Assembly: GCF_047345145.1 (NCBI RefSeq)
Contig: NZ_JBLFER010000004.1
Coordinates: 124,001-188,000, forward strand
Origin: Maribacter_C sp047345145
GTDB taxonomy: Bacteria > Bacteroidota > Bacteroidia > Flavobacteriales > Flavobacteriaceae
Reading direction: 5' to 3'
Length of the DNA stretch: 64,000 nt
Each line of letters starts with the position of its first letter. The stretch's first letter is position 1. The notes under the pieces were generated by a model that was not told the origin of the DNA, searched no databases, and saw only the letters and a list, made by a program, of their open reading frames with translations. Below are positions 35,101-43,606 of this stretch, piece by piece. The position numbers and the translations under genes were made by a program.

Positions 35101-38100
35101 GTGCGGTTCCTCCTACTGGAATTACAGTAGCTGAACCATCATTACCTCCGTAACAACTTACATTATCCACGCTTGTATTGATAGTACATTCAAGATCACT
35201 TTGAGGCTCACAACCAGTTTCATCTTTACAATCAATATGGAAATTGAAATCTATTTGCCATTTTTGCTCATCCCCTTGTGGACCCATAAAAGCCCAACCT
35301 GCTAATCCTTCGGCAGAAGTATCGGAATCCCAAAGCGCTCCACCTGGTCCAATATGAACACCTAGATTTGGCGTGTTTGGATCATTAGGATCTGGACGTT
35401 GCGAAACAATGAAGGTGCCTTGTTCAAGGCAATCTCCACCAGATGTAGTTACGGTACTCTGAGTTTCATCAACCACATAATATCGTAAATTTTCTTTGAC
35501 TAGGGCATTGCGATTACAGCCTTGTGGTTTAAAATCTCCACCATCTGCGCTCCATTGATTCCAATCTTTTAAATCTTTTAGTACGATATAGAGCTGAGCG
35601 GAACAAGTTCCGACCTGTGTAGATCCTTCAATTAACGCAGTACCATCTGTAAATTCCGTAAAGTTCAAAGAGTGTGTTGCATTCTGTGAGAAAAAAGATG
35701 ATCCAGCTGGGGTAGTGTTCATTCCTCTCCAATAGAAATTATAGGAATTTCCATCATCGGGATTACATAAATCAATATCTAGAACCTCACATGATTTATC
35801 TATAATGTCTTCCAAAACAGAAATCGTGATCGTTGATGTGTCATCGGGACAAGTATTACCGCTACTTACCGTGTAAGTGATATCGTAATTCCCGGGAGTT
35901 AATCCAGTAGTATCGAAACTGCTTCCATTAAGTCCGCCGGTCATTCCCGGATCCATGAAGACACCTCCTTGAACACTTACCAATGCGCCAAGATCTACAA
36001 CTGTACTTTCACATACTTCTGTGCTGTTATCCAATCCTGCGTCGTTTGGCACATCTACATTGATTGTAATCGTAGCTGTATCGTCTGGGCAGTTTTGGTT
36101 CCCACTTCCAACAGTATAGCTTAAATCATAGCTTCCTGGAGAAAGTCCTGTAGTATCAAAATCACTTCCATTCAGTCCGCCAGATAATCCTGGGTCTGAA
36201 AAAGATCCACCCATAATACTTACTAAAGCGGTCAAATCTACCACTTCGCCATCACAAACTGTTGTTTCGTTGTCCGCACCCGCATCCGCAAGAGTGTCAA
36301 CGATTACAGTTATAGTTGCCGTATCAACTGGGCAATTTGGAGTTGCCCCCTCCACGGTATAAATAATATCATAACTGCCTAATCCCAAACCGCTAGTATC
36401 AAAACTAGTACCGCTGAGTCCACCACTATTTGCAGGATCTGAGAAAGAACCTCCAATTTCAGACACTAGCATGGAAAGATCAACAATAGTACCATCGCAC
36501 ACTCTTGCCGTATTATCTTCACCAGCGTTTGGTGCTTCAGGCTCTATAATAGTTATTTCACAACTTGTCTGAGCTCCATTGGCATCAGTAATCATTACTA
36601 TATGTAATCCTGCCGTAAGAGAGTTAGCGGTCATGCCAATTTCACCATTATCCCATAAATAGGTAAAAGGAGCTACGCCACCTAGTGGACTGGCAGTTGC
36701 CGAGCCGTCATCACCAGCATTACAGGTTACATCACTTACTAAGTCAATACTGCAACTCAAGGCATCGGGTTCTGTTACGGTAACATCACAAGTAGTTTCA
36801 CAACCATTTGCATCGGTAACAGTTACTGTATGTAATCCTGCGTTTAAAGTAGTTGCAGTTTGTGTCGTTTCTCCGTTGTCCCATAAATAGGTATAGTCTG
36901 CAGTTCCTCCTACTGGATTTACTGTTGCCGCACCATCGGCACCACCATTAATATTTACTCCACTATCTAACATAACGGTACATGTCAATTCTGCGGGCTC
37001 CGAAATGGTCACCTCGCAAGAAGTTTCCGCACCATTAGCATCAGTGACAGTAACACTATGCAAACCTGTATTTAAATTAATTGCCGTTTCCGTTATTTCT
37101 CCATTATCCCATAAATAGCTAAAAGGCGCTACACCTCCCATCGGAGTTACCGTGGCAACCCCATCACTAGCTCCATTACAACTTACGTTTACATCAAGCG
37201 AAACATTACAAACTAGCTGATCAGGTTCTGGGATGGTAACTTCGCAAGTAGTTTCACAACCATTCGCATCTGTTACTGTTACCGTGTGTAGACCAGCGTT
37301 TAAAGTGGTTGCCGTCTGGGTAGTTTCGTTATTATCCCATAAATAGGTATAGTCAGCAGTTCCACCAGTTGGAGTCACCGTTGCCACTCCATCACTAGCA
37401 CCGTTTACTGACACTCCCATATCAAGTGTTACACTACAGATTAATTCCATAGCTGGTTCGGTAATCGTAACACTATTTGTGGTCTCACAACCATTTGCAT
37501 CTGTTATTGTTACATCGTATGTGCCAGCTGTTAATCCACTCAAATCTTCTGTTGTAGCACCATTACTCCATAAGAAGGTATAGGCAGAAGTACCTCCTGA
37601 TACCGTTAGATCAATCGAACCTGTTGCATCTCCAAAACAAAGTACATCTATCTGAGTAGTTGAAGATGATAAGGCTGCATCGGGCTGGGTGATGGTAACA
37701 CTGTCTGTTGTCTCGCAACCATTTGCATCTGTAATCGTTACATTATAAGTGCCCGCCGTTAGTCCATTAATATCTTCTGTTGTCTCACCAGTACTCCATA
37801 GGAACGCATAAGTTGTTGTTCCACCTGCTACTGTTAAATCAATGGAACCAGTTGTATCTCCAAAACAAAGCACATCTACTTGAGTGGTTGATGATGATAA
37901 TGCTGCTGCTGGACCACCGATGGTGATCTCACAATCCGTAGTCGCACCATTAGCGTCAGTTACAGTAACTGTATGTAAACCTTGCGCTAAGCCTGTTGCC
38001 GTTTGAGTGGTCTCGCCATTATCCCACAAATAGGTAAAAGGAGCTACCCCACCTACCGGGTTCACCGTGGCACTTCCATCCTCGTCTCCAAAACACTGCT

Positions 38101-41100
38101 CGTCTTGAACTAAGATAACCCCACAAGAAAGAACATCTGGTTGAGTTACTGTTACCTCACATTCAGTCTCACAACCGTTTGCGTCTGTTACCGTTACTAT
38201 ATGTAATCCTGCATCTAATGCTGTTGCTTGTTCTGTAGTCTCACCATTATCCCATGCATACGTATAACCTGCCGTACCGCCTACTGCCGTAACAGTTGCT
38301 CTACCATCACTTGCACCATTAATCGAAACACCGCTATCTAATATAATACTACAAGTCAATGCTGCCATTGGCTGATTCACAGTTGCACTAGCCGTAGTCT
38401 CACATCCATTTGCATCTGTTATCGTTACGTCATAAGTACCAGCTGCTACATCCACTAAATCTTCCGTAGTTGCTCCGTTACTCCATAAATACGTATATGC
38501 TGTTGTTCCTCCTGTGACTGTTAGATCTACTGAACCGGTCAACTCACCAAAACATAATACATCTGTTGCTACTGCACTTCCAGATAATGCTGCCATTGGC
38601 TGATTCACTGTAGCGCTAGCAGTAGTTTCACATCCATTTGCATCCGTTATCGTTACATCATAAGTACCAGCTGCTACATCAGCTAAATCCTCCGAAGTTG
38701 CTCCATTACTCCATAAATACGTATATGCTGTTGTTCCACCTGCTACTGTTAAATCAATGGAACCAGTTGTATCTCCAAAACAAAGCACATCTACTTGAGT
38801 GGTTGATGATGATAATGCTGCTGCCGGACCACCGATGGTGATCTCACAATCCGTAGTCGCACCATTAGCGTCAGTTACAGTAACTGTATGTAAACCTTGC
38901 GCTAAGCCTGTTGCCGTTTGATCTGTTTCTCCATTGTCCCATAGATATGTATAAGGGGCTACCCCACCTACTGGGTTCGCCGTTGCGCTGCCATCCTCGT
39001 CTCCAAAACACTGCTCGTCTTGGACTAAGATAACCCCACAAGAAAGAACATCTGGTTGAGTTACTGTTACCTCACATTCAGTCTCACAACCGTTTGCGTC
39101 TGTTACCGTTACTATATGTAATCCTGCATCTAATGCTGTTGCTTGTTCTGTAGTCTCACCATTATCCCATGCATACGTATAACCTACCGTACCGCCTACT
39201 GCCGTAACAGTTGCTCTACCATCACTTGCACCATTAATCGAAACACCGCTATCTAATATAATACTACAAGTCAATGCTGCCATTGGCTGATTCACCGTAG
39301 CGCTAGCCGTAGTTTCACATCCATTTGCATCTGTTATCGTTACGTCATAAGTACCAGCTGCTACATCCGCTAAATCTTCAGTAGTTGCTCCGTTACTCCA
39401 TAAATATGTATACGTTGTTGTTCCTCCTGTGACTGTCAGATCTACTGAACCAGTCAACTCATCAAAACACAATACATCTGTTGCTACCGCACTTCCGGAT
39501 AATGCTGCCATTGGCTGATTCACCGTAGCGCTAGCCGTAGTCTCACATCCATTTGCATCCGTTATCGTTACGTCATAAGTACCAGCTGCTACATCCGCTA
39601 AATCTTCAGTAGTTGCTCCGTTACTCCATAAATATGTATACGTTGTTGTTCCTCCTGTGACTGTCAGATCTACTGAACCGGTCAACTCACCAAAACACAA
39701 TACATCTGTTGCTACCGCACTCCCGGATAATACTGCTGCTGGACCACCGATGGTCATCTCACAATCCGTAGTCGCACCATTAACGTCAGTTACCGTAACT
39801 GTATGTAAACCTTGCGCTAAGCCTGTTGCCGTTTGAGTGGTCTCGCCATTATCCCATAAATAGGTAAAAGGAGCTACCCCACCTACTGGGTTCGCCGTTG
39901 CGCTGCCATCCTCGTCTCCAAAACACTGCTCGTCTTGGACTAGAGCGACGTTACATTCTAATGGATCAAGTTCTTGAATAGTAACCTCACAAGTTCTTTC
40001 GCATCCGTTATCATCGGTCACGGTAACGGTATGTAAACCTCCATTCAAAGTTGTGGCGGTCTGAGTAGTCTCACCATTGTCCCATAAATAAGTATAGGGT
40101 GCGGTTCCGCCAGAAGGAGTCACCGTTGCTTCTCCGTCGTTATTGCCACTGCTCGCAGGATTATCTTGAACAACACTACATGTTAATTCGGTAGCTTCTG
40201 TAATTGTTACACTTTCCGTAATCTCACAACCAAGTCCGTCGGTAACTGTGACTATATAGGTTCCTGCTGCAAGTCCTGATAAATCTTCTGTGCTGGCACC
40301 ATTGTCCCAAGAATACATATAGGGCATGACTCCTCCAGAAACCGTTAAATCTATGGATCCTGTTGTTTCTCCAAAGCATAATACATCGGTTTTTGTGCTG
40401 CTTGACGACAAGGCGGGTCCTACGACAATACTTGTAGTCGCTGTACATCCATCAGCTCCTATAGCTACTACGGTGTATGTACCAGGTGCAACATTACTCA
40501 AATCTTCTGTCGTTGCTCCATTAGACCACGCATATGTAAAAGGCATAACCCCGCCCTGTACGGTAAGGTCTACATCTACGTTATTACCAGTTGTACAAGA
40601 CGCAGACGCCATTGCATTCAATGGGGGCGTAATATTTATAGTTGGATTTGCGTAGCAATATTTACCATTCGGGTTGTTCGCCGGTGTTACGGGGCATTCC
40701 CCATTCGCAGCGGTCCAAACCAATAAAATATTGTCTAATACCAGCTCACTTCCACACATGAAGGTAACCTGTCCAAAATTTAATTCCTGAATTCCACTAT
40801 TTCCATTATTCTGAGTCTCGAGCGGACCTGAACATTCAGCAAAAGTACTCATGGTGCTACCTCCTCCTGGTAAAGTCTCGGTCAAATCACCCATGACAGC
40901 CAAAAATCTATTCGGACTGTTTGTCCCATGCCGTACGGTAATAATTAAATCTCCGGTAATCATAGAGCCTGGAACACAATCGTTACATGGGGTACCTAGT
41001 TCGACCATCGCACTAAGTATCTCAATATCATTCGCAGGACATTGACCAGCAGTGTACTCCGAGTTCCCTCTCAAATCCATCTGCTGAGAAAAGCTAGAAA

Positions 41101-41275
41101 AAGGAAGGGCAGTAAAAATTAAGAAGAGTAAAGCTGTAGTTAGCTTGAAAGCTCTGTTTCTGAAATTTACATTTCGAACTTTCAGTTTTTTTAAGTTTAA
41201 ATCAGCGACATTTTCTGGTGATTCAAAATTCGAAGACAAAATGGTTTTCGAAAAAATAGGCGTAAAATTCCCCAT
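32177..41275 (-). CDS. Giant SprB-repeat adhesin with T9SS C-terminal sorting domain
   Basis: The 3,032-residue protein has an extended N-terminus with signal helix (about residues 43-65, ending FSSFSQQ) and a unique region to about 215. About 18 SprB-type repeats (215-1580) follow, each around a TYLWDNGETTQTAT- or YLWSNGATTEDL-like core ending VTVTDANGCET. Next come three repeats of another type (DNTARVCDGTIVDL...FDTSGL, 1580-1815), a Cys-rich insert (1820-2028), ten more SprB units (to about 2785), a second insert (2795-2940) and a type A sorting domain (LKVEIFDVNGRRVL...KKLISVK). SprB of Flavobacterium johnsoniae is a motile surface adhesin for gliding. This protein is probably secreted by T9SS and surface-anchored. 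Gliding itself is inference. Confidence 0.92.
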   Translation of the reverse strand: MGNFTPIFSKTILSSNFESPENVADLNLKKLKVRNVNFRNRAFKLTTALLFLIFTALPFSSFSQQMDLRGNSEYTAGQCPANDIEILSAMVELGTPCNDCVPGSMITGDLIITVRHGTNSPNRFLAVMGDLTETLPGGGSTMSTFAECSGPLETQNNGNSGIQELNFGQVTFMCGSELVLDNILLVWTAANGECPVTPANNPNGKYCYANPTINITPPLNAMASASCTTGNNVDVDLTVQGGVMPFTYAWSNGATTEDLSNVAPGTYTVVAIGADGCTATTSIVVGPALSSSSTKTDVLCFGETTGSIDLTVSGGVMPYMYSWDNGASTEDLSGLAAGTYIVTVTDGLGCEITESVTITEATELTCSVVQDNPASSGNNDGEATVTPSGGTAPYTYLWDNGETTQTATTLNGGLHTVTVTDDNGCERTCEVTIQELDPLECNVALVQDEQCFGDEDGSATANPVGGVAPFTYLWDNGETTQTATGLAQGLHTVTVTDVNGATTDCEMTIGGPAAVLSGSAVATDVLCFGELTGSVDLTVTGGTTTYTYLWSNGATTEDLADVAAGTYDVTITDANGCETTASATVNQPMAALSGSAVATDVLCFDELTGSVDLTVTGGTTTYTYLWSNGATTEDLADVAAGTYDVTITDANGCETTASATVNQPMAALTCSIILDSGVSINGASDGRATVTAVGGTVGYTYAWDNGETTEQATALDAGLHIVTVTDANGCETECEVTVTQPDVLSCGVILVQDEQCFGDEDGSATANPVGGVAPYTYLWDNGETDQTATGLAQGLHTVTVTDANGATTDCEITIGGPAAALSSSTTQVDVLCFGDTTGSIDLTVAGGTTAYTYLWSNGATSEDLADVAAGTYDVTITDANGCETTASATVNQPMAALSGSAVATDVLCFGELTGSVDLTVTGGTTAYTYLWSNGATTEDLVDVAAGTYDVTITDANGCETTASATVNQPMAALTCSIILDSGVSINGASDGRATVTAVGGTAGYTYAWDNGETTEQATALDAGLHIVTVTDANGCETECEVTVTQPDVLSCGVILVQDEQCFGDEDGSATVNPVGGVAPFTYLWDNGETTQTATGLAQGLHTVTVTDANGATTDCEITIGGPAAALSSSTTQVDVLCFGDTTGSIDLTVAGGTTTYAFLWSTGETTEDINGLTAGTYNVTITDANGCETTDSVTITQPDAALSSSTTQIDVLCFGDATGSIDLTVSGGTSAYTFLWSNGATTEDLSGLTAGTYDVTITDANGCETTNSVTITEPAMELICSVTLDMGVSVNGASDGVATVTPTGGTADYTYLWDNNETTQTATTLNAGLHTVTVTDANGCETTCEVTIPEPDQLVCNVSLDVNVSCNGASDGVATVTPMGGVAPFSYLWDNGEITETAINLNTGLHSVTVTDANGAETSCEVTISEPAELTCTVMLDSGVNINGGADGAATVNPVGGTADYTYLWDNGETTQTATTLNAGLHTVTVTDANGCETTCDVTVTEPDALSCSIDLVSDVTCNAGDDGSATASPLGGVAPFTYLWDNGEIGMTANSLTAGLHIVMITDANGAQTSCEITIIEPEAPNAGEDNTARVCDGTIVDLSMLVSEIGGSFSDPANSGGLSGTSFDTSGLGLGSYDIIYTVEGATPNCPVDTATITVIVDTLADAGADNETTVCDGEVVDLTALVSIMGGSFSDPGLSGGLNGSDFDTTGLSPGSYDLSYTVGSGNQNCPDDTATITINVDVPNDAGLDNSTEVCESTVVDLGALVSVQGGVFMDPGMTGGLNGSSFDTTGLTPGNYDITYTVSSGNTCPDDTSTITISVLEDIIDKSCEVLDIDLCNPDDGNSYNFYWRGMNTTPAGSSFFSQNATHSLNFTEFTDGTALIEGSTQVGTCSAQLYIVLKDLKDWNQWSADGGDFKPQGCNRNALVKENLRYYVVDETQSTVTTSGGDCLEQGTFIVSQRPDPNDPNTPNLGVHIGPGGALWDSDTSAEGLAGWAFMGPQGDEQKWQIDFNFHIDCKDETGCEPQSDLECTINTSVDNVSCYGGNDGSATVIPVGGTAPYTYLWDNGETAATATMLMAGSHTVIVYDSDGNKTDCSIDIEEPKEFVCKTNVVNGVGADGANDGSATVTAEGGTAPYVYQWDNGETVSTAVMLSAGNHSVKLIDANGCETVCNVDIPEAESFTCEVVADQENVSCADGTDGSATVNPLGGVAPYSFLWENGETSATATSLKAGLHTVTVTDANGRHTTCEILIGEPDELTCTASVFSGITFNGGEDGAATVAPSGGTAPYTFLWDNGETTAMAESLDAGLHTVTVTDANGCITSCEVTLMEPEILSCMVEKISDALCFDGEDGSAQVMVDGGTPPYTYNWDNGEDIQTAVALSIGTHTVMVIDNNGVQTTCEILIEGPSEIISTATLVSEVTINGESDGSASASASGGTAPYTYLWDNGETTQTATMLTAGIHSVKVIDANGCETVAEVMIPTPDALMCSISIENSVLCHGGSDGSAIVTPIGGVAPYTYLWDNGETNETAAGLDVGIHAVTVTDANGAETTCDITIEEPLMLTAEAIEVNAVSEIGETDGIASVTANGGTPPYTYLWDNGETTQMASMLSSGMHTVTVTDANGCEAEAEVTITEPGVFSCEITLVNHVSCKDGTDGSATATPMGGTAPYTFLWCTGETGQTATALPAGGHWVTITDANGRETTCQITIEEPEELGCSITDIVNSNEGESNGEATVNPSGGTAPYTYLWNDALGQTTATATGLAPDNYEAVVTDANGCETLCTVKIEEIPDGGPTTGCETAFAYYETANTCFIDDGFNRWGWTNFFADEGDYLLDLYSGAGQCDLTKGEKSGNVKVDYNGGMVKVTIELLSGFVMTEAQLYVGGVKYPTKNNGQSTVAPGQYPSNSGALNDVSIYEFDPIDVSHINGGIYIIVHAVTCKKSNKTNIVTKTSITPYPMTFKNDLNLNVEIPYDARLKVEIFDVNGRRVLTKKNMDVKAGSNNIYINASGLSPDLYFLVLYTGKEKITKKLISVK
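37911..40000 (-). repeat. 915-bp higher-order repeat within the adhesin gene
   Basis: The landmark GGACCACCGATGGT starts at 37911, 38826 and 39741, exactly 915 nt (305 codons) apart. Another landmark, ATTCAGTCTCACAACCG, recurs at 38161 and 39076 with the same offset. Each period encodes four SprB units in the order QDEQCFGDEDG, two VLCFG-type units, then SINGASDG. Copies 1 and 2 are nearly identical over hundreds of bases and the third is partial. This indicates recent unequal crossing-over or slippage in frame. Confidence 0.88.
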
Positions 41276-41585
41276 GGTGAAGTTTTTTTGGTTAGGTCAA
41301 ACTTTACCATAACTATATAAGTAGTATATATTGAATATGTAAGACTGTGGGCATCTTATAATATCAACATCGAATTAAAAAAAGGAATAACAAAGGACTA
41401 ACCTTGACTCTGGAATATTTACTAATCGGGGGAAGAATTTAAAGTAGAAGTCTATATCTATAGATGCTGGTTTGGTCGAAAAATATAACTTTTTTTGGTT
41501 GTTTTGTTGTATTAAAGCTAATAATCTTTATACCTAACGTACTGAAAGTCTTATTATTATCGATGAAATGCACAAAAATGGGTTA
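41276..41585. other. Leader/promoter region of the giant adhesin
   Basis: No gene was found. On the minus strand, TAAAGTTTG (41306-41298), about 23 nt before the adhesin ATG at 41275, resembles the -7 consensus TAnnTTTG with one extra base. Beyond this the spacer is AT-rich and unremarkable up to the yidC hairpin. Confidence 0.35.
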
Positions 41586-41627
41586 AAACAACTAAAACCT
41601 CTGTAAATACAGAGGTTTTAGTTGTTT
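41586..41627. terminator. Perfect 20-bp inverted repeat after yidC, probable terminator
   Basis: AAACAACTAAAACCTCTGTA (41586-41605) and its exact reverse complement (41608-41627) flank two bases. The stem starts 19 nt past the yidC stop on the minus strand, and a T-rich stretch follows in that direction. The GC part of the stem is short (CCTCTG), but the AT extension makes the arms unusually long. Confidence 0.75.
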
Positions 41628-41646
41628 GTGATATAATAATTTAGGA

Positions 41647-43503
41647 TTACTTCTTCTTTTGCGCTTCAGCCTGCTCCATCATCTCACGCATTTTCTTCTG
41701 GAACTTGTTTTCCTTTTTAGGTTTCTTTTTATTCTCCTGAATTTGGGCATGTATCTTATCATTGTCCAAAATAAAGTTCTTGATCACCAACATGATACCG
41801 ATCGTAATCAAGTTTGATACGAAATAGTACAAACTCAATCCACTTGCGTAGTTGTTGAAGAAAAACAACATCATAAAAGGCATTAAGTACATGATGAACT
41901 TCATATTAGGCATACCGGGTTGGGTGGGCATATTCTGTCCTGTTGTCATCATCATATAGAAGAAGATAGCAACAGAGGCCAAAATTGGAAACAGACTAAT
42001 ATGATCTCCATAGAAAGGAATAGAAAAACCTTCTGGGAATTGATAAATCGTATCAAAAGAAGATAAATCATCTGCCCATAAGAACGACTTTTGACGCAAT
42101 GCAAAAGAAGTCGGGAAGAACATGAAGAGTGCATAGAAAATAGGCATTTGCAAAAATGCTGGTATACAACCACTCATGGGACTTACGCCCGCTTTGCCAT
42201 AAAGCTTCATGGTTTCCTGCTGCTTCTTCATGGCATTATCTTTATACTTCTCCCCTAGTTCGGTGATTTCGGGTTTCAAAACTTTCATCTTCGCCTGTGA
42301 CAAATATGATTTATAGGTAACAGGAGACATTGCCAAACGAACTAAAATTGTCATAATTACAATGGCAATTCCATACGGGAAAATTCCACTTAAGAAAGAA
42401 TAGAAAGGAGTAAAAATGTATCTATTGATCCATCCGAAGATTCCCCATCCGAAAGGAATAGAATCAACCAAACCTAAATCTTCATATTTCGAGAATGTTT
42501 CAACATCTGTAGGTCCATAATACCAGTGCATGTTTTCAGAAAGTTCTCCTCCTTCAGCTTTCAAAGGAATTATAGAGGTATATTCTTTGGTAAAACCAAA
42601 GGTTCTACTTTCTTCTTCTACTAAGTTTACAGAAGATAGTTCAGCCGAATCAAAACGGTCTTTATTCGCTAAAATCGAACTAAAGAAATGCTGTCGGTAT
42701 GACAACCATTTGATATCGGTTTCTGACTCTTCATCGTCACTTCCCTCTGAGAGTTTATCAATATCATCATCTTCATGATTATAGGTCAAACGTGTATAGC
42801 GATTCTCATAAGTAATACTTTTGTTATGACGGATACCTTTCAACTTCCATTCTAAAGCAATGGGCTGACTTGAATTAATAACATCACTAAGTCCCTGAGA
42901 GCGTACGTTAAAATCAACCAGATAATCATTAGGTTTCATCTCGTAGCGATACTCCAAATATTTATTTGAAGACACCTTTGCTTTCATTGATAAAACCTTG
43001 TTCTCACCATTTTGAGACATACTAGACTCGAAATACAAATCTTTGGTATTCAAAACTCGGTTGTCAGAAGTAGAGAAGTTAAGTCCGAAGTGAGCATTGC
43101 CATCCTTTACCATATATATTGGTATAGAATCATAGGTATGATACTGCTTCATTCGAGCTTCAATGATTTGACCACCCTTGTTGCTAATCTCTAGGTACAC
43201 CAAATCATTTTCTAAAATTGAGGTCTCTTCTGATGGGCTTGTAAAACCAAAAGCGCCTATATTACTTTTATAGTTAGCAACTGCTGTAGAATCTTGAAGA
43301 TTTATCGGTGCAGCTTCGGTAACCGCATTCTCTTGAACTTTGTTTTCATCAGCCTTTTGTTGCGCTTCTACCTGTTCCTGTTTTGCTTTTTCAGCTTCTA
43401 TTTCTTCGGGGGTTGGCTTGTTCTGCCAAAACATAAAAACAAGTATCGCAAAAATAAGCACGAAGCCGATTATAGAATTTAAATCTAATTTCTTTTCCTC
43501 CAT
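41647..43503 (-). CDS. yidC: Membrane protein insertase YidC
   Basis: The 618-residue protein has the Gram-negative YidC layout: an N-terminal membrane anchor (IIGFVLIFAILVFMFW), a Gln/Ala/Glu-rich linker, a periplasmic P1 domain of about 300 residues and a conserved C-terminal region with five membrane spans. That region shows ILVRLAMSPVTYKSYLSQAK, GCIPAFLQMPIFYALFMFFP and NNYASGLSLYYFVSNL. The tail is highly basic (KKKPKKENKFQKKMREM), fitting ribosome contact. YidC inserts and folds inner-membrane proteins alone or with Sec. It lies 103 nt downstream of pyrG on the same strand. Confidence 0.97.
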   Translation of the reverse strand: MEEKKLDLNSIIGFVLIFAILVFMFWQNKPTPEEIEAEKAKQEQVEAQQKADENKVQENAVTEAAPINLQDSTAVANYKSNIGAFGFTSPSEETSILENDLVYLEISNKGGQIIEARMKQYHTYDSIPIYMVKDGNAHFGLNFSTSDNRVLNTKDLYFESSMSQNGENKVLSMKAKVSSNKYLEYRYEMKPNDYLVDFNVRSQGLSDVINSSQPIALEWKLKGIRHNKSITYENRYTRLTYNHEDDDIDKLSEGSDDEESETDIKWLSYRQHFFSSILANKDRFDSAELSSVNLVEEESRTFGFTKEYTSIIPLKAEGGELSENMHWYYGPTDVETFSKYEDLGLVDSIPFGWGIFGWINRYIFTPFYSFLSGIFPYGIAIVIMTILVRLAMSPVTYKSYLSQAKMKVLKPEITELGEKYKDNAMKKQQETMKLYGKAGVSPMSGCIPAFLQMPIFYALFMFFPTSFALRQKSFLWADDLSSFDTIYQFPEGFSIPFYGDHISLFPILASVAIFFYMMMTTGQNMPTQPGMPNMKFIMYLMPFMMLFFFNNYASGLSLYYFVSNLITIGIMLVIKNFILDNDKIHAQIQENKKKPKKENKFQKKMREMMEQAEAQKKK

Positions 43504-43606
43504 CTAAATAAAATGTGATTTGGTAACTATTTGATTTTTAATATTCTGAATCTAGCTCAAAACACGCAAATATATGCCCAATTGTGCTTTTTATGCCATA
43601 GTGGCA

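Noticed and set aside
38638..38841. Plus-strand ORFs within the adhesin gene (also near 34085, 34296, 34859, 40326)
   Set aside because: They are antisense shadows created by the repeat composition and show no domains.
37911..40000. CRISPR-like periodicity in the adhesin gene
   Set aside because: The repeats are long coding domains in frame, with no 25-40 nt direct repeats separated by unique spacers.
43590..43606. Terminator after pyrG
   Set aside because: A short hairpin (TGCCATAGTGGCA) overlaps the stop region but has no T-run on the minus strand, so it was not called.
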